A stretch of DNA of 64,000 nucleotides. Origin: Zygnema cylindricum. Its lineage: Eukaryota; Streptophyta; Zygnematophyceae; Zygnematales; Zygnemataceae. Position 1 is the first letter of the stretch, and every line of letters begins with the position of its first letter. Both the position numbers and the translations under genes were made by a program. The DNA lies in assembly GCA_037447655.1 (NCBI GenBank), contig JBBHKE010001990.1:1-64000 (forward strand), read 5' to 3'. This document shows, piece after piece, positions 31,828 through 42,567 of this stretch. The notes beneath the pieces were generated by a model that did not search any database, was not told the DNA's origin, and saw only the letters and a list, made by a program, of their open reading frames with translations.

Positions 31828-32881
31828 TGTATAAATTAATTGTCCATTTAAAGTATTTTCTAGGTCTAAATAGAAATAAGAAAGAAGCCGACGCAGTCTA
31901 CCTCTAACTTCTCTCTCCAATTCTCAAACTTGTCGCATTCACTGAGAAATTGGAGAGGGAGCTAGAGCCATGGCTACCTAGACTATCCAGAGGTTTACGA
32001 GAAATATATATTAGTTAGGGGTTTATTTACTAAAAGGTATGTGCCAGCCACGGGATTTGATCCTGGTACCTACCGGACGGCAGACAGCCGGTAGCCGCTA
32101 GCCTTAGCCGTTAAGTCTTTAACTAGTGTTAAGTACTATATGTTTTGATATTTAATTAAACATTATCAGGTAGGATAATTCATTTAACTGTAACTGTTTA
32201 CGGGATATATAGATCTAGTTATGTAAAAGTACGGATTACGGTACGGATAAGAAACCAATACCCCGCATTTATTTCTTTAATGAAACAATACCTCGCATGT
32301 ATTTATTACGGCTACGATTAAATGTGAATTTAATCGGACGGCCGGAATTAACGCCGAGATCGCGGAAAGAGGATTTAGGCGGTTTGTGGTCATCGCCACA
32401 TCGGATGATACGTGGCGGAATGACATTGGATCGCGGCATCTCCGAGGATTAAGGGAGCGAATCCGGACATACCACGTGTCGACATTTAGGAAATGTCGTA
32501 CAGTGTCCGTACAGAAAGTACATCGGCAGTTGTACTTTTGTGTACGAAATTGTAATATGATTGGCTCCGTACATCAGTAGATAGAGTGTGTGAGAGAGAT
32601 AGGACTTAGAAAAATTAGGAGATAGGACCCTCTCTCCCAGAGAGCTTCTGTGCAAAAGGTCAACTTTGACCCACCATAACTTACTGCTCAGTGGAGCAAA
32701 TTCACAGATTCTTTTTGTTATCAACTCAAGGGAGTCTTGCCTTCACAGCGGTGAAGTTGGTCACAGATATTATCTGCCAGGTTGGCAGCTGTTTTTGCTG
32801 AAACACAAAGGGGTGAGGGTTATCCTAGAGGCTTCTTGGAAGCTGTCCACTCTGAGGACTTATGGATGTCTCAGAGTTTCA
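31828..32881 (+). repeat. 3' LTR of element H
   Basis: TGTATAAATTAATTG to GAGTTTCA, 1,054 bp, differing from the 5' LTR by scattered substitutions. It has the same tRNA-like block and start-codon end (MDVSEFQ). Confidence 0.95.
32032..32118 (-). promoter_or_regulatory. tRNA-like Pol III module, antisense in 3' LTR H
   Basis: Minus strand: AGACTTAACGG (32,108-32,118), 44 nt, GGATCAAATCC (32,053-32,063; B-box core exact), then TTTT (32,032-32,035). Confidence 0.55.
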
Positions 32882-32900
32882 AATCCTAAGTGGGACGCAC

Positions 32901-33382
32901 TGTAACAGGGTTACAGAAAAGTGTTCAATATTGTTAGAGGCTAGGCTGCTGTGGTTGCGGTTCCACAGCTGCGCATCTGCGACGCCAAAGTAGCGCAGCA
33001 GATCAACGTAGCAACTTAGTAGCATAGTATAGCAACGCAGCGTAGCAGCATAGCAACGCCGCAGAATGTAGATAGAACTGCATAGTTCTAGAAGGACAGT
33101 CTGGATAGATCTCGGTAGACCATGAAGTCCACGTGTACATGTGTATAGTACTGGGTTGACTAGCGGATGGATAGTTTAAATAGTAAAGTAGACCTAGTCA
33201 AGAGCAGACTCTTTGAGTAGACGTTCGCAGCGAGTTTTCAACTTGTAATCTTTCTTCTGATTAATAAAGATTGACCTTTATGTGTGAGTGATGTGTGCTC
33301 TTGTTGCTGCTACGGGGAGATCCTTGGAGTACTTCCGCTGTGCATTATCGTGTGTTGTGGGTTACCATTTTGTCCTTTTACA
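32901..33382 (+). repeat. 3' LTR of chromovirus G
   Basis: 482 bp, TGTAACAGGG to TTTTACA. It matches 19,772-20,252 with scattered differences, including the GCAACGCAGCGTAGCAGCA block. The GATGG duplication follows at 33,383. Confidence 0.93.
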
Positions 33383-33469
33383 GATGGTAAATGCATGACT
33401 CTCCTAAATTAAAATTTTGTAGAGATAGATAAAGACTGAAACTTAAAATAGACTTGAAAATAAGGGGAG
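33383..33469 (+). pseudogene. RNase H tail and purine tract of copia J
   Basis: After the second GATGG the sequence reads on from 19,771: ATGGTAAATGC, TCTCCTAAATTAAAATTTTG, matching the MVADMM and SPKLxFC codons of H with stops. AAATAAGGGGAG closes the internal region. Confidence 0.82.
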
Positions 33470-34478
33470 TGTAGAATTAGAGATTTTTTAGGTATTTTCT
33501 AGGTCTTCAAATAGAAAACAAAAGAGATTAGATAATTAGTCCGTTTGACTCCTAATCTCTCTCTCAAGTTCTCACACTTGTTGTAGTCACTAAAGACTTA
33601 GGAGAGAGAATAACCCATGGTTGAGGGAGGGGAGGACAGGAAGATAGGGGAGAGTACGAGTGACAAAGTAACTCGTACACAAAAAGGTAAGTCCGGTAGG
33701 ACTCATTATTTGACCGGTAGAGTAAGGCGTAGCCGTCCGCTCTAACCGGTAAGTCGTAGAAGATCGTTGAAATATATAGGGTTCGATAACTACTTATAGA
33801 TATTAGTGTTCCATAAACCATCTAACTAGTTAAAGGGACGTAGCATTACAAAGAACTAGTTCTACGATACCCCGCAAGAGAAAATGTACCGGACATTTGT
33901 TTGAACGGACGACATTAAAAGTCGGTCTACGTCAGACGGCCCGCATGAGGGCCGACATCACGGAATGGCCATTTTTGGTGATTTTGGACATAACGTCATC
34001 GGATGACACATGGCAGACTTACATTGCTTTGCGGAATTCACCGAGTACTTCAGAACAAGTTATGGGGCGACAAACGTCTTTGGCTAAGCCACGTCGTACA
34101 TATATCGTACAGAAGGTTCCACGGTTTTTGTACCTTCCTCTACCATACAGTCTTCTGATTGGATAGGTACTTAAGTATATAGAGGTTTAAAGAGGTGTTT
34201 AAGGACTTAGGAAAATATGAGGCACCGCCTCTCTCCCAACAAGCTTGTATACAAAAAGTTAACTTTGGCCTCTAATAATTAACTGCTCACTTGAGAAAAT
34301 TTGGAGATCTCTCTTGCGTCTGACTCAGGGGAGTTGGCCCTCACAAGGGTGAGGAGAATCAGATCTGTTAGGGTTCAGACTGAATGTTATTCTTGTGCAA
34401 AGTGGGAAAGTAAATTTATCCTAGAGGGCTTCTGGTATACTGTTGATTCTGTGTGCCAATGGTGGCCACAGCGTTACA
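33470..34478 (+). repeat. 3' LTR of copia J
   Basis: 1,009 bp, TGTAGAATTAGAG to GCGTTACA. The family layout is kept but diverged. The end encodes MVATALQ at the position of the gag start. The hairpin CCTCACAAGGGTGAGG near 34,338 is a compensatory variant of the H hairpin. Confidence 0.88.
33681..33756 (-). promoter_or_regulatory. tRNA-like Pol III module, antisense in LTR J
   Basis: Minus strand: CGACTTACCGGTTAGAGCG, very like a tRNA D arm, then a B-box-like GGTCAAATAATGAGTCC with two mismatches, then TTTTT at 33,681-33,685. Confidence 0.5.
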
Positions 34479-35391
34479 AATTATCGGTCCGAAAAATATA
34501 GACGATAATTAGTTACTCTTATACAAAATGGATTTTGAAATAAATTCACAAAGCGGCACCCCCCTCTGCCGGGACATCTCCGCAGTCATTACGACTAAAA
34601 TTTCGTACATTTTGTATGAAGAAACCCCCGCAACTGATAATTATCGATTATAGTTCTTGTTAGTTACGTAGAAAAAAATGGAGACCCTTCACCGTTCGTT
34701 TACCGACAATATCCGTTAAAGGATTTATAACAATAAAAAATTACTTGATAAACAAAACCTTTGTTACGCAATCACATAATTTGAGCGACCCGACATCTTC
34801 ACAGAGTGAAATATGGTCTGATGGAAATCCCCCCTTACTGTTATTCCGTAGTTCCATCCTATAAACCGATGACAATGCACATCGTTATTAGAGTTAGAAA
34901 ACAGTGATCTAGAAACATTTTTTTTGGCCAAAAATCACAAAATAGTGTTCACAAGGTTCAATTTTATCGTGGAGTTAAATGCCAAACCGACATAGATGTA
35001 TCTATTGTTTTGCGTTGTTTATTGTTTTGGTTGTGTTTGTACCATTTGTAGAGTACAAATAGGTTCCCTACTTTTTAGATGTTTTTGTAAGACTAGTGGT
35101 TGATTTGTCACATTTCATAAACGCGCATTTTCTTCTGCACTGTGTTGTTGGTAACTTTCTCATGTTGAAAAGATTTGATCAACTGTTTTCAATTAGAAAA
35201 ATTGAGAGAGACGGACTTTGTCTTTTTCGACTTTGGAAAAATCTCTTTTTTGCTTTTGTGTTGATAAGTGTATATGTTTTAAGTGTATTATTGTGTTCTC
35301 AATGCTTAACCTGATCCATTTATTCAGAATCAGTGCACGTGTGCTCTTGTAAATTTTTATTGTTGCTAATTTGGTAGCTGGAGGCGGGAAA

Positions 35392-35441
<50 letters not shown>

Positions 35442-35449
35442 TTGATCAC
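34479..35449. other. Gene-free stretch right of J
   Basis: No coding match. AT-rich with short inverted ATTATCG motifs near 34,480-34,640. A poly-A and (TA)n tract at 35,389-35,439 directly precedes the ATCAC duplication of solo LTR L. Confidence 0.6.
35401..35439. repeat. (TA)n microsatellite
   Basis: About 19 uninterrupted TA units after an A-run; likely unstable in length. Confidence 0.95.
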
Positions 35450-36343
35450 TGAAATTCTGTGGGCTCCATTGCCCACAGAATTCCCAGATCCAAAAGAAGT
35501 TAATCTAGATAGTGCCGACTCCAAATTGATATAAACCCAAATGAATGATCACTTGACAATCAGAACCCCAATAAAGCTTCACCCCTGTGAAGAGAAGACC
35601 TTCTGTGTGCTCAGTTCCACCACAGAATGCAAAGCTTGAATATGTGATTTGGACAATATTCCCCACTTTGACTTTCCCACTGAATAAGTGCCACCCTGGC
35701 ACGCAAAGACTCAGACCGACTACACCCCTGTGTAGCTTGGTCTCCCTTGACTCCACAGCAAAAAGAATCACAGAATTTGCTCACCCGAGCATTAAGTTAT
35801 GGTTGATCAAAGATGACCTTTATAGTTACAAGCTTTCTTAGAGAGAGGTACCTAAATATCACTAAGTCTTGGTCTGCCTACTCACAACTACCTACTACTA
35901 AACCCTAGTCCAATAAGAACACTATATAGTACAAGAAGGTTCAATATGAGATGTACTTAATGTACGGCCATTGTACGACATGGTCTACAAAGTGACACCT
36001 ATCAAATCGGGAGCCATGGTTCCTCCTCCCATCTTCTTCGGTGTCAAATAATGTGACGCCACGTGCCACCACGTGACGCTATCTCCGAATGCCACCAAAA
36101 GCTCACTTCGCGTAGCGGCTACAATGTCGGTCGCTCGATCAAAACATTGTTTTACATCTTTTTGTGACCGCGAACAATAAACGATGTTTACTACAAATAT
36201 ATATGTTAGCACAAACTCCAATTTGTGTTCGAAACATGGTTTAGGAATTTTTTTAACTATTTTTGTGAGCGTTAACAATGAAATCAGTTTCGTACCACTA
36301 TGGTTGTTAGCGAAAACTCAAACTTGAGTTACAAACATGGTTT

Positions 36344-37221
36344 TGTAAACTTTGATCGTCTATATTGACTGATCACTTACAGCTAAGCAACCTTAAACTG
36401 CTTAATCCACACTCTTCACATAATCCTTATAATTACTTCAAAGTATCTTGACTTCTAAATTCTCAAATTTTATGAAACAATATACCTTGGACACATAACC
36501 TGTCCCCCTGATATCTATTAAAGATTTTCTGCTTTATTGAAATCAGATGTCAGACCTTGAAGTCAATATATCTTACTAACATTCAGATAATTACTTCCCT
36601 TCTGACCATAATAACCTTCTGAATTACTCAGATTATACTTGATCAGATTTACACTTCAATGTTCACATTTAGGCTTACACAGAACACAAAGCAAATGAAT
36701 TTTTTTTAATATTGATAAGAATGTAAATATACAATGAAAAAACTAATCTGATGATTTTTTTGCTTCCTACAATGGTAATTATATACTTCCTAAACTAACA
36801 CAGTTCTTCTTTGAATATAACGAACTAAGCTACATCGGATGGAAACATTCAAATTTTGCTTACTAAGAAATTTATATAAGTTTGAAATCAAGAATTTGAA
36901 TTTTAAAGTTTTTTTGAGTTATATCGGACTTTCCTGGTACTATTTCAAGTTTAAATTTCCTGCAGTACTTTGTCGTTTTGATTATCTTTTGCAGTTACGT
37001 CGTACCTTTTAGAATCTGACGTGGTATACTTTTTGAAAGTATCTGACGTGGCATACTTTAAAAATATTTATTTGACGTGTGAATTTTACGGCGTACCAAA
37101 AATAGGGAATCGTATTTTTACCGATGTTTGTTGGCGTCTTTTTGTTCCGTGATTTCCGGGGTAACAATTTGTTACAGCGACGAGAAAAGTTCATCGCTAC
37201 AGATTGAAGTTAAATCCAATA
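36344..37221 (-). repeat. 3' LTR of element K
   Basis: Matches 41,309-42,184 with roughly 10 percent difference by eye. On the minus strand it starts TATTGGATTT after TTAAAGGGAG; the usual TG is TA. A second purine tract (TTTAGGGGAG) lies about 40 bp further inside. Confidence 0.88.
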
Positions 37222-37296
37222 CTCCCTTTAACTTCTATCTGTGTAAAAAAAAAAAAAATTACTCCCCTAAACTAATTATCCTTGCTATACTTAGTT

Positions 37297-40200
37297 TTAG
37301 CCACTCAAGAGTAATTTGCTTTCTGATCTGCAAAACTGTAACTTAGGACTTGGTAGTGCCTTAGTTATCATGTCAGCTATCATCTGTGAGTCTGACAACA
37401 TGCTGCATTTTAATAACTCTGTCTTGTATGTTTTCTCTGATGAAACTGAGTCTGATGTCAATATGTTTACTTTTGAAATGATGTTTACGATTGTTTGCTA
37501 CAGCTATGGCGGCTTGATTGTCACAGTATAAAGTCTGAGATCCATGCTGCATCCATCCTAATTCTTGTAAAAAAGCTTTTACCCAAATGATTTCCTTTAC
37601 TGCCATGCTGACTGCTAAGAATTCAGATTCCATTGTTGACTGAGCTGTCACCTTTTGAAGTTTACTTCCCCAACAGCACGGTCCTTGTCCAATCTTCAGA
37701 ATGTATCCAGATGTTGATTTCCTGGTGATGTCATCTCCATAACTTGCATCGCTCCAAGTTTGAATGTTGATTGAATCTCCACCCAAGTGTAACCATAAAT
37801 CTGCTGTTTCAATAAGATATCTTAAGACTCTCTTGACTGTATTCCAGTCAGATTTCCTTGGATCCTGCAAACTTTTGCTGAGTATTCCCACTGCGACTGC
37901 TATGTCAGGTCTTGTACAATTCATGAAGTAGATAAGTGTTCCCACAATTTCTCTATAGGGTGCATTTACCTTTTCATCCTCTTCTTCATCCTGTTCCTCT
38001 TTTTTCTTCTTGGTATCCAAAGGTGTATTACAACTGTTAGCTGAGCTGAAGTTAAACTTTCTTAACATATTTTTATAGCCTCTTTCTGTGTTAAATTTAT
38101 GATTTTCTTTTCTCTATCTCTTTCCATTTGTATTCCTAAGATATATTTTGCTTCCCCAATATCTTTCATATCAAACTCCTTACAAAATTCTTCTTTCAGT
38201 TTTTGAATTTGTTCCTTACATTTGCTAATGATTAGTAGATCATCTACATAAACTGCAATGTATAGTACTCCTTCTTTATCTTCTGGATTTAGTACATATA
38301 CTGAATGATCAGAACTAATTCTTTGATATCCTAGTTTAGTCAAAAATTCATCTAGTTTGGCATTCCATCTCCTAGGAGCCTGTTTAAGTCCATACAATGA
38401 TTTAATCAGTTTACATACGATTCCTTCCTTCCCTTGTTCAGTAAATCCTTCCGGTTGTTCCATGTAGATTTCTTCTTCCAGTTCTCCATTTAAGAAGGCG
38501 ATCTTTACGTCCATTTGATGAACTTCCATGTCTTCTGTAGCAGCTATACTTAAGAGAATTCTGATAGAAGGAAATCTCACTACAGGGGAAAATGTTTCTT
38601 CATAATCTATTCCCTCCTTTTGATTATATCCCTTGGCTACCAACCTTGCTTTATATATGTCTATTGTATTATCTGGATTTAGTTTTAGTTTAAACACCCA
38701 TTTACATCCAATAGCTTTTCTATCTGGAGGTAATTCCACTAAGTCTTAAGTTTGTGCTTTCATAATAGAATTCATTTCCTCATCAATAGTTTCCTTCCAT
38801 CTCTCCTTTTTCGGGCTTTCTAAAGCTTCCTGTAAAGTACGTGGTTCATACGTGGTTCATTAGATTGAGCAGATAGAGCAAATACCAAATTGTTTTCTTG
38901 AAGTCTTGAACTTGTTCTCCTTCCTCCTGGAAAAGCTGAAGCTGGTATGCTCGGTTGTCTCCCACTTGGTGCTTTGATTTCCTCATGAGCTTCTTCTTGA
39001 TCACTTGAAGTCTCCTCATCTGTTGATGTCTTGTCGTCATTTCTGTGTACCTGGTTGGGTTCTTTAATTTTCTTATCTTCCTCTTCTAGTAAAATGTATT
39101 CTTGATATGTTAGAGTAGCAATTTGCTAAAATAGGTCTTTAGTTTTTCTTTCGTCTCTGACTATTATATTTCTTACTACCTTTACATTTCTGAGCAAGTA
39201 GATCATATATTCTGTATCCTTTTGCATTTTCATCATAACCTACTAGGATTCCAGGCTTTCCCTTTTGATCCATTTTCCACTTAGTTTGATCAGTATCTAG
39301 ATAAAACACTTTGCTTCCAAAAACTCTTAGATGACTAACATCAGGTTTCTTTCCTGTCCATAATTCATATGGAGTTTTTCCATTTTCTACAGTTTTTGTA
39401 CTTACTCTGTTCTTGATATAATTCGCACAATTGAATGCTTTTGCCCAAAATTTTGAGTCCATTCCTTTGTCTGCCAGCATGCTTCTTGCACTTTCTGTCA
39501 AGCATCTGTTGAGTCGTTCTGCTACTTCATTTTGTTGAGTCGTTCTGCTACTCCATTTTGTCCAGGTGTATGGGGAACAGTTAGCTGATGATTAATCCCT
39601 TGTTCTTTCAGGTATGCAGTAAACTCCTTTGATATGTATTCTCCTCCATTGTCGGTCCGTAGTTGCAATATTGATACTCCTTGTTGTTTTTCCACCAATT
39701 TCTTGAACTTTTGAAATTTTGAAAAAACTTCTCCTTTGTTTTGAATAAAATATACCATGCTATATCTAGACCAATCATCTGTAAAAGTTACCATATACTT
39801 TTTCTTACTGAGAGACTCCTTTTTGGCGGGTCCCCATACATCTGAGTGAATTACTCCTAAAACTCTGTCTGCTCTACTGGCCTTGTCTTTTGGAAAAGGT
39901 AGTTTATGTATTTTTCCAAGAGCACAGCCATCACAAACATGTGATGTGACTGAACACTTTAAGCCATCCACCACTTTGTCCTTATACATCTTATTAAGTT
40001 TATCATAGTTTATATGACCAAAACGTTTATGCCACAATTCATGATCAGACAATTCTCCGGAGTACAATCCAAAATGTTGCGTATTATTTCCCATGACAAT
40101 CTTAAACATGTTGTTTTCGCTTAGAATGCCTTCTATAAACGTCTGACCATTCTTACGGACAATCTGCCGACTTCCTTCCATGATTACTTTAAATCCTCTT

Positions 40201-40369
40201 TTGGCTGCAACTGATGTAGAAAACAAATTCTTTGTAAAGCTATGAACATATAACACATTTTCTAGCCTTCTTTTGACTTTATGACTTTCTATCTTCACAT
40301 GCAAAACAACTTTTCCTTTTGCTGTAGAGATCTCACTTGTTCCATTACTGCAATAAATTTTTGTTGGTG
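37297..40369 (-). pseudogene. Copia pol: integrase, reverse transcriptase, RNase H (element K)
   Basis: Pre-integrase ([28 protein letters not shown]), zinc segment [15 protein letters not shown], core [24 protein letters not shown] and [12 protein letters not shown] 26-bp duplication breaks the frame at the catalytic-glutamate block. Then TARSMLADKG-type and HLRVFGSKVFYLDTD segments, an acidic linker, reverse transcriptase (FSPVVRFPSIR, HQMDVKIAFLNGELEEEIYM, YVDDLL) and RNase H (WSDASYGDD, STMESEFLA, CDNQAAIAVA, KHIDIRLSF). A frameshift near 37,375 precedes ADMITKALPSPKLQFC. Few lesions for an element of this age. Confidence 0.92.
39509..39560 (-). repeat. 26-bp tandem duplication in K integrase
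   Basis: Two adjacent copies of TTGAGTCGTTCTGCTACTNC plus ATTTTG (39,509-39,534 and 39,535-39,560), differing at one base. The length is not a multiple of three, so the frame shifts in the NGVAERLN block. Confidence 0.95.
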
Positions 40370-41328
40370 CTATTTTTTGAAGAGAAACAAAATTTCTTTA
40401 TCTTTGCACATATGAGCAGATGCTCCTGAATCCATAATCCATCTGGAAAATGATGATTCTTCACCTGTTTTCGACATGCAAACAAACTCCTCTGGGAATG
40501 AAGCCACTTCGGTATCTTCTTCCTTTTCGCTTAGAAGAAATCCTTCTTTGTTTTGCTGTTTGTAAGGCTTCTTTCCTTTGTTAGTCTCTTTGAGATACAA
40601 ATAACAGTTTTGCTTGAAATGTACTGGTTTGTGACAGTAGTAACAAGTCTTGTCCCTTGGTTCATCATAGCTCCCCAGATAAGTAATTTTCGGTTTTTGA
40701 GATAGAGATGACAGAGCGTGAACTGATGGACCTCCTCCCATTAATTGTAAATTTGACTCGTCAACTAGAATCAATCCTACAGCTTGTGACCATTTCCAAT
40801 TTTCTTGTTTGCGCATTTCTAACTGCTGCAACACACATCTATATTCAGGAGGTAAACGACATACTAATTGAAAAACTTGCTCATCAGCTTTATATACTTT
40901 TCCTGCTCCTGCAGCTTCCGTATACAATTTTTGAAATCCATTAATATATCCAATCATGGATCCTCCTATATACTTCTAATTCTGAATCATCTGATCTATC
41001 ACAATCTGTTGCTGTAAATTTGACACCTGATACATTTCTTCTAGTTCATTCCAAATATCACTAGCATTCTTGAACCTGATTTAAAACATAACGATATCTT
41101 CAGGCATACTTTGAAAAAGCAAATTTCTTACTTTTGTATTTCCATTTGTTCAGATCCTTCATCATCTGATCCTGATGATATCCTTGTAACTGATTTATCC
41201 ACCACATGAAGAAGTTCTTTCTCCTCGAGGTGTCCTTCCATAATTGTCTTCCATAACAGATAGTTAGATCCATTGAAAACAGGCAGTTTAGGGCGTGGGC
41301 CCATAACCTGTAAACTTTGATCGTCCAT
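40370..41328 (-). pseudogene. Copia Gag and protease (element K)
   Basis: Starts in the LTR: MDDQSLQVMGPRPKLPVFNG, SNYLLWKTIMEGHL. A stop after MEIQK (near 41,128) is followed in other frames by SMPEDIV and WNELEEMYQV. Then from 40,957 IGYINGFQKLYTEAAGAG, LPPEYRCVLQQLEM, a zinc knuckle CYYCHKPVHFKQNC, and the protease motif WIMDSGASAHMCKD (intact), ending at a stop near 40,370. Confidence 0.9.
41295..41308 (-). other. Primer-binding site, half tRNA-iMet (element K)
   Basis: Minus strand GGTTATGGGCCCAC after the LTR end ACA, 14 bases matching. It is in frame with gag (LQVMGPRPKL). Confidence 0.8.
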
Positions 41329-42184
41329 CTTGACTGATCACTTACAGCTAAGCAACCTTAAAATGCCTAAACAACACTCTTCACAGAATTCTTCAAAGTA
41401 TCTTGACTTCTCAAGTCTCAACTTTTATCAAACAATATACCTTGGACACATAACCTGTCCCCCTGATAACTATTAAAGACTTCCTGCTTTAAAGAAATCA
41501 GATCTCAGACCTTGAAGTCAGTTTATCTTACTAACATTCAGATAATTACTTCCTTTCTGACCTTAATAACCTTCTGAATTACTCAGATTATACTTGATCA
41601 GATTTACACTTCAATATTCATATTCAGACTTACACAAAACACAAGGCAAATGAAATTTCTTTAATATTGATAAGAATGTAAACATACAATGAAAACTAAT
41701 CTGATAATGTTCTACTTCCTACAATGGTAATCATATACTTTCTAAACTAACACAGTTCTTCTTTGAACATAACGAACTAAGCTACATCGGATTGAAAGAT
41801 TGAAACTTTGTAATCTAAGAATTTTGAATTTTCTTACTAAGTTTGAAACCAAAATATTTGAATTTCAAAATTCAGTTGAGTTACACTGGATTTTCCGGGT
41901 ACTATTTGAAGTTTAAATTTCCCGCAGTATTTTGTCGTTTCGATTATCTTTTGCAGTGACGTTGTATCATTTAAAATTTGACGTGGCGTATTTAAAACAA
42001 AATATCTGATGTGGCATACAAAATATTTGTCGTGTAACCTCTCGAATTTTACGGCGTACCAAAAATAGTGAATCATATTTTCACCGATATTTGTTGGCGT
42101 CCTTTGTTCCGTGATTTCCGGGGTAACGATGTGTTACAGCGACGAGAAAAATTTCATCGCTACAGATTGAAGTTAAATCCAATA
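41309..42184 (-). repeat. 5' LTR of element K
   Basis: 876 bp. The gag start codon lies 19 bp inside the LTR end (ATG at 41,328). Adjacent plus-strand sequence at 42,185 is the second part of LTR L. Confidence 0.9.
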
Positions 42185-42283
42185 AAATCTTGTCCAGAGC
42201 ACCTTTTAGTTATTTGTCATTCTTTCTGGCAATTCTCTACCTGAACACTTTTAAATACCTATTGTACCCAAAATATCTCAACG

Positions 42284-42372
42284 TTGATCTGGTCTAGTGG
42301 CTAAAGCTAACTTAAGTCCTTTAACGGCTTGTAGGTGCCAGGATCAAATCCTTGATCCGGCGGTTTCTTTTT
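42284..42372 (+). promoter_or_regulatory. tRNA-like Pol III module, antisense in LTR L (best copy)
   Basis: TGGTCTAGTGG (42,290-42,300) fits the A-box consensus TRGYNNARNNGG over its full 11 bases. GGATCAAATCC (42,341-42,351) fits the B-box core GWTCRANNC. Spacing is 40 nt, and TTTTT follows at 42,368-42,372. The intervening sequence does not give a clear acceptor stem. Confidence 0.65.
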
Positions 42373-42567
42373 GGTACAAACTAAGTATTAGCCTGTTCTC
42401 TGTCTACTTAGACATTATAAACAGCCATGGCTCTAGCTCTCTCTCCGGTCTTCAGTGACTGCAACCAGTATAGTGACTAGAGAGTTTGAGCGAGAAGCAG
42501 GCTGCCTTTGCTAACTTACTCTATTTGTTTTTCCAATATAGACCTAGAAAATACATCAATTTCAACA

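Larger units (their letters stand above)
26426..32881 (+). mobile_element. Near full-length Ty1/copia element H
   Basis: Two LTRs (1,056 and 1,054 bp) lie inside a perfect AATCC duplication (26,421-26,425 and 32,882-32,886). Gag, protease, integrase, reverse transcriptase and RNase H are all present in copia order. About ten stops or frameshifts make it inactive. The LTRs differ by a few percent by eye, so the insertion is not recent. It is the best reference copy for this copia group in the window. Confidence 0.95.
19772..33382 (+). mobile_element. Ty3/gypsy chromovirus G, split by copia H
   Basis: Two LTRs of about 480 bp (19,772-20,252 and 32,901-33,382) lie inside a GATGG duplication (19,767-19,771 and 33,383-33,387). 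The order gag, protease, reverse transcriptase, RNase H, integrase is Ty3/gypsy, and a chromodomain ends the integrase. An extra ORF then fills 25,186-26,396. Copia H occupies 26,426-32,881, 28 bp before the purine-rich end of the internal region. Confidence 0.93.
12649..34478 (+). mobile_element. Copia element J, host of the nested set
   Basis: J survives as four pieces: pre-integrase and integrase (12,649-13,325), integrase C-terminus through RNase H (17,483-19,771), RNase H tail (33,383-33,469) and 3' LTR (33,470-34,478). Taking out the hAT element and chromovirus G with one copy of each target duplication makes the pieces read on. The gag, priming site and 5' LTR are missing left of D. 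Confidence 0.88.
36344..42184 (-). mobile_element. Ty1/copia element K (minus), inserted in LTR L
   Basis: Two LTRs of 876-878 bp, half-tRNA priming site, gag, protease, integrase, reverse transcriptase and RNase H in order. The LTR sequence is AT-rich and not alignable to A-J, and it lacks the tRNA-like block. K is thus a second copia lineage sharing the priming mode. No target duplication is visible at its ends. Confidence 0.93.
35450..42567 (-). repeat. Solo copia LTR L, split by element K
   Basis: The two parts, 35,450-36,343 and 42,185-42,567, form one minus-strand LTR (TGTTGAAATTGATG to GAATTTCA). A perfect ATCAC duplication flanks it (35,445-35,449 and 42,568-42,572). No internal region is present, so it is a solo LTR left by recombination. 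It keeps the start codon (MEPTEF), the CTACACAGGGGTGTAG hairpin and the tRNA-like block. Confidence 0.92.

Noticed and set aside
35401-35439. (TA)n tract as a functional promoter
   Set aside because: It is a simple microsatellite beside a solo LTR; nothing ties it to a gene.
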